In this document: positions 1-5,698 of the stretch, piece after piece
How the letters are laid out: the number at the start of each line of letters is the position of its first letter
Position numbering within the stretch: the first letter of the stretch is position 1
NCBI GenBank assembly: GCA_016928935.1
Contig: JAFGJU010000194.1
Location: 1 to 8,307 of the forward strand
DNA: 8,307 bases
Source: Candidatus Eiseniibacteriota bacterium
GTDB taxonomy: Bacteria > Eisenbacteria > RBG-16-71-46 > JAFGJU01
Reading direction: 5' to 3'
The notes under the pieces: generated by a model
The model's database searches: none
What the model saw: the letters and a program-made list of their open reading frames with translations, nothing else
Told to the model about the DNA's origin: nothing
Program-made: the position numbers and the translations under genes

Positions 1-488
1 CCGACCACGCCCGCCTTCGAGGCCGCGTAGTTCGCCTGGCCCGTGTTTCCGATGAACCCTATCACCGACGAGACGTTCACGATGCGGCCGTTCCTGCGCT
101 TCAGCATCTCGCGCAGGAACGCCTTCGTGCAGTTGAACGTGCCCTTCAGGTTGACATCGATGACCGCGTCCCAGTCTTTTTCGTCCATTCTGAGGACGAG
201 CCCGTCCTTGGTGATGCCCGCGTTGTTTATGAGGATGTCCACTTTGCCGAACGATTCCAGGATCTCCCTGGCGGCTCTCTCCACGTCCGACGCCGAGCTC
301 ACGTTCGCCTTCACGAAAAGGGCCTTCCCTCCCAGAGCCTTGAGCTCGGACAGCAGGTCTTCGACTCCCTCGTCCTTGAGGTCCATCACGGCCACATCGC
401 TGCCTTTTCGCGCCAGGCAGAGGGCTATGGCCCGGCCTATTCCCTGCACTCCCCCGGTCACCACCGAGGACTTGCCAGACAACTCCAT
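1..488 (-). CDS. fabG: 3-oxoacyl-ACP reductase FabG, partial (C-terminal end missing)
   Basis: FabG reduces 3-oxoacyl-ACP to 3-hydroxyacyl-ACP, the first reduction of each round of cytosolic type II fatty acid elongation. The 162 visible residues form a short-chain dehydrogenase/reductase fold: the dinucleotide-binding glycine motif TGGVQGIG at 11-18, NNAG at 88-91, Asn113 in DVNLKG, and the catalytic Ser141, Tyr154 and Lys158 (YAASK). Spacing of Ser, Tyr and Lys matches E. coli FabG. The ATG at 488-486 is preceded by GGAGGTGA, which overlaps the fabD stop, leaving only 3 bases between the genes. The reading frame is open to the left edge; roughly a third of a normal FabG of about 245 residues is cut off. 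Two residues are unusual: Gln15 where many FabGs have Arg, and Asp36 at the end of the second beta strand. These suggest NADH rather than NADPH use, which is inference. The assignment to FabG rather than another SDR rests on its place in the fab cluster. Confidence 0.95.
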   Translation of the reverse strand, partial: MELSGKSSVVTGGVQGIGRAIALCLARKGSDVAVMDLKDEGVEDLLSELKALGGKALFVKANVSSASDVERAAREILESFGKVDILINNAGITKDGLVLRMDEKDWDAVIDVNLKGTFNCTKAFLREMLKRRNGRIVNVSSVIGFIGNTGQANYAASKAGVV

Positions 489-491
489 GCT

Positions 492-1442
492 TCACCTCCC
501 GCCCGAGCTGGGCTGCGTGAAGAGTGCGACCGCGGCCGCCACGTCCGCAGGACTCCCCGCGCTCGCGACGGACGCCTGCCTGTCTATGCTCCGCATGAGC
601 CCCTTCAGCACGTTCCCAGGCCCGACTTCAACGAACTGCTTCACCCCGGCGGAGAGCATCCGGCGCATGGACTCCTCCCATCGCACGGCGCCCAGTACCT
701 GGCGAGCCAGATTCTGCTTGATGTCAACGGGCTCCGTCTCTTCCACCGCCGTGTAGTTGGCCACGACGGGAAAGCCCGCCTGCCGCACGTCCACGCTCTT
801 CAGCACTTCCTCGAGGCCCCTCGAAGCGGATTCCATCAGGGGGGAGTGGAACCCACCGCCGACGGGAAGGCGGACCGCCCTGGCCGCGCCCTTCTCGCGG
901 GCCAGCCTCATACATTCCTCCACCGCCGGCGTTTCACCCGACACCACGAGCTGAGTCGGAGAGTTGAGGTTTGCGGCCAGCACTATTCCCTTTTGCGATG
1001 CCTCGCCGAGGACCTCCTCCAGTGCGCCCGGGGGCAGTCCCAGAACAGCGGCCATCGTGCCCGGCCTCTCCAGCCCGGCCCGGTGCATCAGCTCTCCCCT
1101 CTTCTGGACCAGGGCGAGACCGTCGTCGAACCCGAGGGCCCCCGCGGCCACCAGCGCCGAATACTCGCCGAGGCTGTGGCCGGCCGCCACGGTGGGCCTG
1201 ACGCCGGACTGGGTCAGCACCCTGAACGCGGCCACGCTGTGCACAAAGATGGCGGGCTGGGTATTCCTGGTCTCCCTGAGCCGTTCCTCCGGACCGTTGA
1301 ACGACACGTCCGATATCGAGAATCCCAGTATGGCGTCTGCCTCCTCGTACGTCTTCCTCGCCACCGGGTGAGCGTCGCACAGCTCCTTGCCCATGCCGAC
1401 GTGCTGAGACCCTTGTCCGGGAAACAGGAATCCCAACTGCAA
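492..1442 (-). CDS. fabD: Malonyl-CoA:ACP transacylase FabD
   Basis: FabD moves the malonyl group from malonyl-CoA to acyl carrier protein and so supplies the extender unit for fatty acid synthesis in the cytosol. The 316-residue protein has the usual length. Visible motifs are the N-terminal FPGQGSQ (oxyanion Gln10), the nucleophile elbow GHSLGE with Ser90, Arg115 in QKRGELM (binds the malonyl carboxylate), the catalytic His199 in GGFHSPLM, and the C-terminal VEVGPGNVL at 271-279. The start is TTG at 1442-1440, chosen because FPGQGSQ follows at the normal distance and AAGGAG lies 8 bases upstream; no in-frame ATG is available. fabH ends 42 bases upstream and fabG starts 3 bases downstream, so the gene is inside one transcription unit. 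The C-terminal tail after about residue 290 is Ala/Ser-rich and poorly conserved in the family. Confidence 0.97.
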   Translation of the reverse strand: MQLGFLFPGQGSQHVGMGKELCDAHPVARKTYEEADAILGFSISDVSFNGPEERLRETRNTQPAIFVHSVAAFRVLTQSGVRPTVAAGHSLGEYSALVAAGALGFDDGLALVQKRGELMHRAGLERPGTMAAVLGLPPGALEEVLGEASQKGIVLAANLNSPTQLVVSGETPAVEECMRLAREKGAARAVRLPVGGGFHSPLMESASRGLEEVLKSVDVRQAGFPVVANYTAVEETEPVDIKQNLARQVLGAVRWEESMRRMLSAGVKQFVEVGPGNVLKGLMRSIDRQASVASAGSPADVAAAVALFTQPSSGGR

Positions 1443-1484
1443 GACACAATCTCCTTGGAAATAAGGCGGGCCGGCCGCAGAATG

Positions 1485-2474
1485 CTACCAGCGCAGGACC
1501 GCTGAACCCCACGTGAAGCCCGCGCCGAAGGCGACCAGGCACACCAGGTCGCCCTCCTTCACCCTGCCTTCCTTCCTGGCCTCGTCCAGGGCCAGGGGCA
1601 CGCTCGCGGCCGAAGTGTTTCCGTACTTGTTCACGTTCACAAAGACCCGGTCCATCCCTATGCCGAGACGCTTCGCGGTAGCCTCTATGATGCGCAGGTT
1701 GGCCTGATGCGGAATCAGAAGAGCGACCTCGTCCGCTCCGACCCCGGCCTTCTTCATGGCGTCCTTGGCCACTGTCTCCATCGAGCGCACGGCGCTCTTG
1801 AAGACCTCGTTCCCTTTCATCTTGATGAAGTGCATCCTGGTGTTCAATGTCTCCTGAGTGGCCGGATGCAGGGACCCGCCCGCCGGGAGCTCGAGCAGAG
1901 TGCCCAGGCTTCCGTCGCTGCCCATGCTGGTCGAGAGCACTCCCCTTCCGGTCTCGCAGGGCACGACCACCGCCGCGCCGGCTCCGTCGCCGAAGAGGAC
2001 GCAAGTGTTCCTGTCCTCCCAGTCCACCAGCTTCGACAGAGTCTCGACGCCGACCACGAGCACCCTGTCCAGTGCGCCTATGCCTATCAGGCCGGAGGCC
2101 ACGGACAGCCCGTAGACGAAACCGGAGCAGGCGGCGGAGAGGTCCATGGCCGCGGCGTTCGACGCTCCGAGCTTCTCCTGCAGAGTGCACGCGGTAGACG
2201 GGAACAACCTGTCCGGTGTGACCGTGGCCACTATGACGAGCTGAATCTCCTCGGCCGTGATCCGCGCTTCCGCCATGGCAATCTTTGAGGCCTCGGCGGC
2301 CAGGTCGCTGGAGGCGACTCCGTCGTCGGCCACGTGCCTTTCCTTTATCCCGGTGCGCGTGGTTATCCACTCGTCGCTCGTATCCACCATGCGCTCCAAC
2401 TCGGCGTTCGTGATCACCCTCGGCGGCGCGTAGGAGCCCGTTCCGGCGATGCGCGCACCTCTAATGTGCTTCAA
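1485..2474 (-). CDS. fabH: 3-oxoacyl-ACP synthase III FabH
   Basis: FabH (KAS III) condenses a short acyl-CoA, usually acetyl-CoA, with malonyl-ACP to start fatty acid synthesis. The 329 residues cover the complete thiolase fold. The catalytic triad is visible: Cys116 in SAACSGF, His256 in IPHQANLRI and Asn286 in NKYGNTSAAS. The N-terminal signature GTGSYAPP and DTSDEWITTRTGI at 31-43 are typical of KAS III. The chosen start is TTG at 2474-2472, preceded by GGAGG with 5 bases of spacing. This makes the gene overlap the end of plsX by 14 bases; no in-frame ATG or GTG lies between that point and the conserved GTGSY. Its place between plsX and fabD is the standard one. Whether it prefers straight or branched primers cannot be read from the sequence with confidence. 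Confidence 0.97.
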   Translation of the reverse strand: MKHIRGARIAGTGSYAPPRVITNAELERMVDTSDEWITTRTGIKERHVADDGVASSDLAAEASKIAMAEARITAEEIQLVIVATVTPDRLFPSTACTLQEKLGASNAAAMDLSAACSGFVYGLSVASGLIGIGALDRVLVVGVETLSKLVDWEDRNTCVLFGDGAGAAVVVPCETGRGVLSTSMGSDGSLGTLLELPAGGSLHPATQETLNTRMHFIKMKGNEVFKSAVRSMETVAKDAMKKAGVGADEVALLIPHQANLRIIEATAKRLGIGMDRVFVNVNKYGNTSAASVPLALDEARKEGRVKEGDLVCLVAFGAGFTWGSAVLRW

Positions 2475-3495
2475 CCTTGCCTCCGGTGTAGAGCGTGAGC
2501 TCGTCCCTGATTATGTCGTTGACTCTGGTTTCGACGAACCTGACGGCCGCCTTGACGGCGTTCTTGACCGCCTTCGCGGAGGAACTGCCGTGACAAATGA
2601 TGCAGACGCCGTCAACGCCCAGGAGAGGGGCGCCGCCGTATTCGGCGTAATCCAGCATGCGCTCCAGTCTCTTGAAGGCCGGCTTCATCAGAAGCGCGCC
2701 GACCTTGTTCCGAAAAGCCGAGTCCACTTCCTCCCTGATGGACGCCGCCAGCAGGTGTATCACGCTCTCCATGAACTTGAGGAGGATGTTCCCCGTGAAC
2801 CCGTCACAAACGACTACGTCCGCCCGTCCCCTGAATACGTCGCGGCCTTCCACGTTGCCTATGAACTTGAGAGGGCTCTCCGACAGAAGCTTGTGCGCCT
2901 CCACGGCCAGGTCGCTGCCCTTCGTGCCCTCCTCGCCTATGTTGAGGAGTCCGACTTTGGGCTCGGGCCTCTCCAGGAAGTTCCTGGCGTATATGCTTCC
3001 CATTATGCCGAACTGAACCAGATTGACGGGCTTGCAGTCCGAGTTGGCGCCGACGTCCAGCATCACGCACCCGCCGAACTCGTTGGGCACGACCGTGGCG
3101 ATTGCGGGCCTGTCCACGCCCGAAAGACGGCCCAGGCCCAGGAGCGACGCGGCCACCACCACGCCGGTGTTGCCGGCGCTCACGAAGGCGTCGGCCTTGC
3201 CCTCCTTCTGCAGCTTGGTCGCGACGGCGATGGACGAGTTCCGCTTCTTTCTGAAAGCGACGGCCCCCTCCCCCATGCCTATGACCTCGGGCGCGTGTAT
3301 CAACCTGAGCGGCAGGCCGTCGGTGCCCAGCTTCGACAGCTCAACCCGCATGGTGTGTTCGTCTCCGAACAGGACCACTTCGGCGGCTCCCTTGAGCTCT
3401 CTGGCGGCCTGAACGGCTCCTGCGACTATCACCTGAGAGCCCAGGTCTCCGCCCGTCGCGTCCACAGCTATGCACGGGATACTGTTCCGGGACAT
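2461..3495 (-). CDS. plsX: Phosphate acyltransferase PlsX
   Basis: PlsX converts acyl-ACP and phosphate to acyl-phosphate, the acyl donor for the glycerol-3-phosphate acyltransferase PlsY in phospholipid synthesis; it is a peripheral membrane protein. The 344-residue length is normal. Family motifs seen in order are VDATGGD (11-17), SAGNTGV (106-112), LDVGANSDCKP (145-155), NIGEEGTKGSD (185-195), FIGNVEGRD (211-219), VCDGFTGNILLK (229-240), DYAEYGGAPLLGVDG (282-296) and HGSSSAKA (302-309). The ATG at 3495 is the only reasonable start, because an in-frame stop lies shortly upstream and conserved sequence starts at residue 9. No good Shine-Dalgarno precedes it; the 10 bases after the rpmF stop belong to a short direct repeat. 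Translation may therefore depend on ribosomes finishing rpmF. Its 3' end overlaps fabH. Confidence 0.97.
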   Translation of the reverse strand: MSRNSIPCIAVDATGGDLGSQVIVAGAVQAARELKGAAEVVLFGDEHTMRVELSKLGTDGLPLRLIHAPEVIGMGEGAVAFRKKRNSSIAVATKLQKEGKADAFVSAGNTGVVVAASLLGLGRLSGVDRPAIATVVPNEFGGCVMLDVGANSDCKPVNLVQFGIMGSIYARNFLERPEPKVGLLNIGEEGTKGSDLAVEAHKLLSESPLKFIGNVEGRDVFRGRADVVVCDGFTGNILLKFMESVIHLLAASIREEVDSAFRNKVGALLMKPAFKRLERMLDYAEYGGAPLLGVDGVCIICHGSSSAKAVKNAVKAAVRFVETRVNDIIRDELTLYTGGKVEAH

Positions 3496-3505
3496 CGTTA
3501 CCGCG

Positions 3506-3688
3506 TTACTTCACCCAGGGAGTAGTGATCTCTGCACCCTTGTAGTAACCGCAACTCGGGCAGGCGCGATGAGGCAGTTTGGGATTTCCGCAGTGCGGAC
3601 AGGTTGAGGAACCCGGCTTGGACAGCTTCCAGTGCGTACGCCTCTTGTCCCTTCTGGTCTTGGAATGTCGCCTTTTCGGTAGCGCCAT
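3506..3688 (-). CDS. rpmF: 50S ribosomal protein L32
   Basis: This 60-residue basic protein is ribosomal protein L32 of the large subunit. It begins MALPKRRHSKTRRDKRR, the canonical L32 start, followed by HWKLSKPG. A zinc ribbon is intact: Cys30 and Cys33 (CPHC), Cys43 and Cys46 (CPSC). It is therefore the zinc-binding (C+) form rather than the cysteine-free paralogue that some bacteria make under zinc limitation. The ATG at 3688-3686 shares its A with the TAA stop of the upstream yceD-family gene (TAATG), and AAGGAGG lies inside the upstream coding end, so the two are probably translationally coupled. plsX follows after 10 bases. The yceD-rpmF-plsX order is conserved in many phyla. Confidence 0.98.
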   Translation of the reverse strand: MALPKRRHSKTRRDKRRTHWKLSKPGSSTCPHCGNPKLPHRACPSCGYYKGAEITTPWVK

Positions 3689-4209
3689 TACTCGCTTCCC
3701 TCCTTCTTCAACTTCGCCAGAGCGCTCCAACGAGCATCGGGCTGTTTGGCGGCGCAGCTGCACGTCTGCTCGTTCAGGTTGACGCCGCAGACGGGGCAGA
3801 GCCCCCTGCAATCCTCTCTGCACAGGGGCTGCATGGGGCTGGAGAGCACTATCGCCTCTCTGACGATCGGCCCCATGTCGAGAGTCTTGCCGTCGTGATG
3901 AGCGACGTAGGTCTCGCCCTGTTCTTCGTCCGCCCGGGGCTTGTGAGCCCCAATCTTATCACAGAAAACCTCAAACTCTACACTAAACTTCCGGTCGTAA
4001 GGGCGAAGACACCTCGAGCACTCCTCCGACACGACCCCGCTGGCCTTGCCCAGTATGACCAGCTCATCGCCCCTCTTGTGAATGGTGAGGGTCACGAGCA
4101 CGTCCGACTTGAGCTCGCCGGGCAGCCCGCCCAGGTCCAGGCTGGAGGCGCTCTCCCTCAACTCGAGCGAGTTCTCCCCTTCCTTCAGGGCCGGGACGTC
4201 TATCTTCAT
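3688..4209 (-). CDS. yceD: YceD/DUF177 family protein
   Basis: This 173-residue protein belongs to the DUF177 (YceD) family, almost always encoded just before rpmF. In E. coli and in plant organelles, members are linked to 23S rRNA accumulation and large-subunit assembly; the exact activity is not settled. Two cysteine groups are visible: CSRC at 64-67, in the position of the family's CxRC motif, and the strongly conserved CREDCRGLCPVCG at 130-142 with Cys130, 134, 138 and 141, which could bind zinc (inference). LDMGPIVREAIVLSSPM before the second group also matches the family. The ATG at 4209-4207 is preceded by GGGAGGTGG at good spacing; an upstream open extension exists but lacks family similarity. 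The 111-base leader upstream is rich in inverted repeats. The stop overlaps the rpmF start. Confidence 0.93.
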   Translation of the reverse strand: MKIDVPALKEGENSLELRESASSLDLGGLPGELKSDVLVTLTIHKRGDELVILGKASGVVSEECSRCLRPYDRKFSVEFEVFCDKIGAHKPRADEEQGETYVAHHDGKTLDMGPIVREAIVLSSPMQPLCREDCRGLCPVCGVNLNEQTCSCAAKQPDARWSALAKLKKEGSE

Positions 4210-4320
4210 GGGTCCCCACCTCCCCCCGGTCGCTCCACCGGGCGCCCACGCGCACACAGTCGGAATCCGGCGCGGCGGCCCGCGCAGGTCCGGGCAGCAG
4301 GGCGACCGAGCCGGGGGCTC
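4210..4320 (-). promoter_or_regulatory. GC-rich leader of yceD-rpmF-plsX-fab with several inverted repeats
   Basis: This 111-base gap after ndk has no gene. Three pairings are visible: GAGCC/GGCTC with a 3-base loop directly after the ndk stop (4308-4320), GCGCGG/CCGCGC with a 4-base loop (4270-4285), and a distant 7-base perfect pair CGGTCGC/GCGACCG (4302-4308 with 4227-4233) that would enclose the inner hairpin and end just before the yceD Shine-Dalgarno. The first and the distant pairing share one base, so they may compete. No U-run is present, which argues against an intrinsic terminator. In GC-rich sequence such pairs are not rare, so a regulatory role is only a possibility. Confidence 0.3.
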
Positions 4321-4734
4321 TCAGGCCACGGCTGCGGCCCCGAACACGAGCCCAATCTCCCGCTGCGCGTTCTCGACCGAGTCGGGCGCGTGCACAGCGT
4401 TCCGCTGCACGTCCAGGCCGTAGAGCCTGCGCACCGTGCCCTCGGGTGACTTGGCCGGGTCCACCTGCCCGACCAGCTCCCTCATGGCTTTCACGGCGTC
4501 CTCGCGCTCGAGGAGGCACGCCACGCACGGGCCGGACGCCATGTACTCCGTCAGGGGCCCGAAGAAGGGTTTCTCCCTGTGCACCGCGTACAGCACCTGG
4601 GCGTTCGCCGGGCTCAGCCGAAGCACTTTGAGCTCCACGATCCTAAAGCCCCTCTCCTCGGCCATGGAGATTATCTTACCGGCGAGGCCTCTCTCGACCG
4701 CGTCCGGTTTTACTATAATCAGTGTTCTTGACAT
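4321..4734 (-). CDS. ndk: Nucleoside diphosphate kinase
   Basis: Ndk transfers the gamma phosphate between nucleoside triphosphates and diphosphates through a phosphohistidine, balancing NTP and dNTP pools in the cytosol. The 137-residue protein is close to the usual length of about 140. It starts MSRTLIIVKPDAVERG with the conserved Lys9 of KPDAV, has PFFGPLTEYM at 56-65, and carries the active-site His115 in RNAVHAPDS. Arg102/103 and Asn112 match substrate-binding positions by motif. The ATG at 4734-4732 is fixed by the family N-terminus. Its ribosome site is weak (GGA about 7 bases away). The gene lies 94 bases after sucD, and a consensus DnaA-box 9-mer falls in that gap. Adjacency to succinyl-CoA synthetase is functionally sensible, since Ndk redistributes the ATP or GTP that enzyme forms. 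Confidence 0.97.
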   Translation of the reverse strand: MSRTLIIVKPDAVERGLAGKIISMAEERGFRIVELKVLRLSPANAQVLYAVHREKPFFGPLTEYMASGPCVACLLEREDAVKAMRELVGQVDPAKSPEGTVRRLYGLDVQRNAVHAPDSVENAQREIGLVFGAAAVA

Positions 4735-4748
4735 TATCGCGTCCGTCC

Positions 4749-4757
4749 TGTGGATAA
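4749..4757 (-). promoter_or_regulatory. Consensus DnaA-box 9-mer between sucD and ndk
   Basis: The minus strand reads TTATCCACA, an exact match to the strong DnaA box, within the 94-base gap between sucD and ndk and 15 bases upstream of the ndk start. It is a single site; no cluster, AT-rich unwinding region or dnaA/dnaN gene is present, so this is not an origin. It may be a titration or regulatory site, or chance. Confidence 0.3.
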
Positions 4758-4828
4758 GCTCGTTCCCGGCGCGACCCCGGAGGGGCACGTGTCGGGCAAC
4801 TGCCCTCCGTCCCCTTCCGGCAGGCCCG

Positions 4829-5698
4829 CTACTTCATCAGCGAGGCCACCAGTCCGCTGATCTGAGAAGGTATGTCGGCCACGGCGATACCGCTCTTCTT
4901 GAAGGCGGCTATCTTCTCCGCCGCGGTGCCGGTCCCGCCAGAGACAATGGCGCCGGCGTGTCCCATCCGTTTGCCCGGAGGAGCTGTCTGTCCGGCCACA
5001 AAACCCACCACCGGCTTCCTTATCTCCGACTTGATGAATTCGGCCGCCTCCTCCTCGTCCGTGCCGCCGATCTCCCCGATGAGGACTATGGCCTTGGTCT
5101 CGGGGTCTGCCTGGAAGAGCTTCAGGGTGTCTATGAAGTTGGTGCCTATGATGGGGTCCCCGCCTATCCCGATGCACGTGGACTGGCCGAGCCCCGCCTT
5201 GGTCAGCTGGTTCACCACCTCGTAGGTCAGCGTTCCGCTTCTGGAGACGACACCCACGTTTCCGCGCGTGTGTATCTGGGCCGGCATGATGCCGACCTTA
5301 CACTTGCCCGGGGAGATGATGCCGGGACAGTTGGGGCCGATCATCCTCACGCCCAGCGATTTCATCTTGCTGTAGATTTTCACCACCTCGGAGGTGGGAA
5401 TGCCCTCGGTGATGCAGACCACCAGCTCGACGCCGGCGTCGAAGGCCTCGTGGACGGCGTCCGCGGCGAAAGAATACGGGACGTACGCTATCGAGGCGTT
5501 GGCGCCCGTGGCCTCGCGCGCCTCTCTCACGGAGTCAAACACCGGCACTCCCACGCACTCGGTCCCTCCCTTTCCGGGAGTCGCGCCGGCCACGACCTTG
5601 GTGCCGTAGTCTATCATCGTCTTGGCGTGGAAAGAGCCGTCCCGGCCGGTTATGCCCTGGACGATTACCTTTGTCTTTTCGTCTACCAGAATACTCAA
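4829..5698 (-). CDS. sucD: Succinyl-CoA synthetase, alpha subunit (ADP/GDP-forming)
   Basis: SucD is the CoA-binding and phosphohistidine-bearing subunit of succinyl-CoA synthetase, which converts succinyl-CoA, phosphate and NDP to succinate, CoA and NTP in the TCA cycle. The 289-residue length is standard. Seen in order: TKVIVQGITGRDGSFH (8-24) at the CoA-binding Rossmann domain, MIGPNCPGIISPG (119-131) with Cys124, SRSGTLTYE (152-160), Glu209 in IGEIGG, and the phosphorylated His247 in KRMGHAGAIVSGG. The start is TTG at 5698-5696, overlapping the sucC stop by 4 bases (TTGA), with GGAGGAG inside the sucC end; the protein start MSILVDEKTKVI matches the family, so no upstream extension is needed. 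Tight overlap implies balanced synthesis with SucC. The gene ends with TAG and no clear terminator follows. Confidence 0.98.
   Translation of the reverse strand: MSILVDEKTKVIVQGITGRDGSFHAKTMIDYGTKVVAGATPGKGGTECVGVPVFDSVREAREATGANASIAYVPYSFAADAVHEAFDAGVELVVCITEGIPTSEVVKIYSKMKSLGVRMIGPNCPGIISPGKCKVGIMPAQIHTRGNVGVVSRSGTLTYEVVNQLTKAGLGQSTCIGIGGDPIIGTNFIDTLKLFQADPETKAIVLIGEIGGTDEEEAAEFIKSEIRKPVVGFVAGQTAPPGKRMGHAGAIVSGGTGTAAEKIAAFKKSGIAVADIPSQISGLVASLMK

Noticed and set aside
1461..1480. GCGG/CCGC stem followed by CTTATTT between fabH and fabD as a terminator
   Set aside because: The stem is only four base pairs and the T-stretch is broken. A terminator inside the fab cluster is also unlikely, and the sequence leads directly into the fabD ribosome site.
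934..2370. Minus-strand open frame of 478 codons spanning parts of fabH and fabD
   Set aside because: The translation is Arg/Gly-rich low-complexity sequence in a different frame from two certain genes, so it is a shadow.
2363..2371. Second DnaA-box-like site TTATCCACT
   Set aside because: It differs from the consensus at one base and is dictated by the conserved FabH coding motif DEWITTR, so it is most likely coincidence.
2449..3525. Plus-strand open frame of 358 codons opposite plsX
   Set aside because: It mirrors plsX exactly, has no domain or ribosome site, and disappears as a candidate once PlsX motifs are placed on the minus strand.
4210..4257. N-terminal extension of the YceD-family protein to position 4257
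   Set aside because: The 16 extra residues show no family similarity, and the ATG at 4209 has a strong Shine-Dalgarno directly upstream.
4775..4805. Two small hairpins after sucD (CCCC/GGGG and GGGC/GCCC) as a terminator
   Set aside because: Stems are only four base pairs and no T-run follows on the minus strand, so an intrinsic terminator is not supported.
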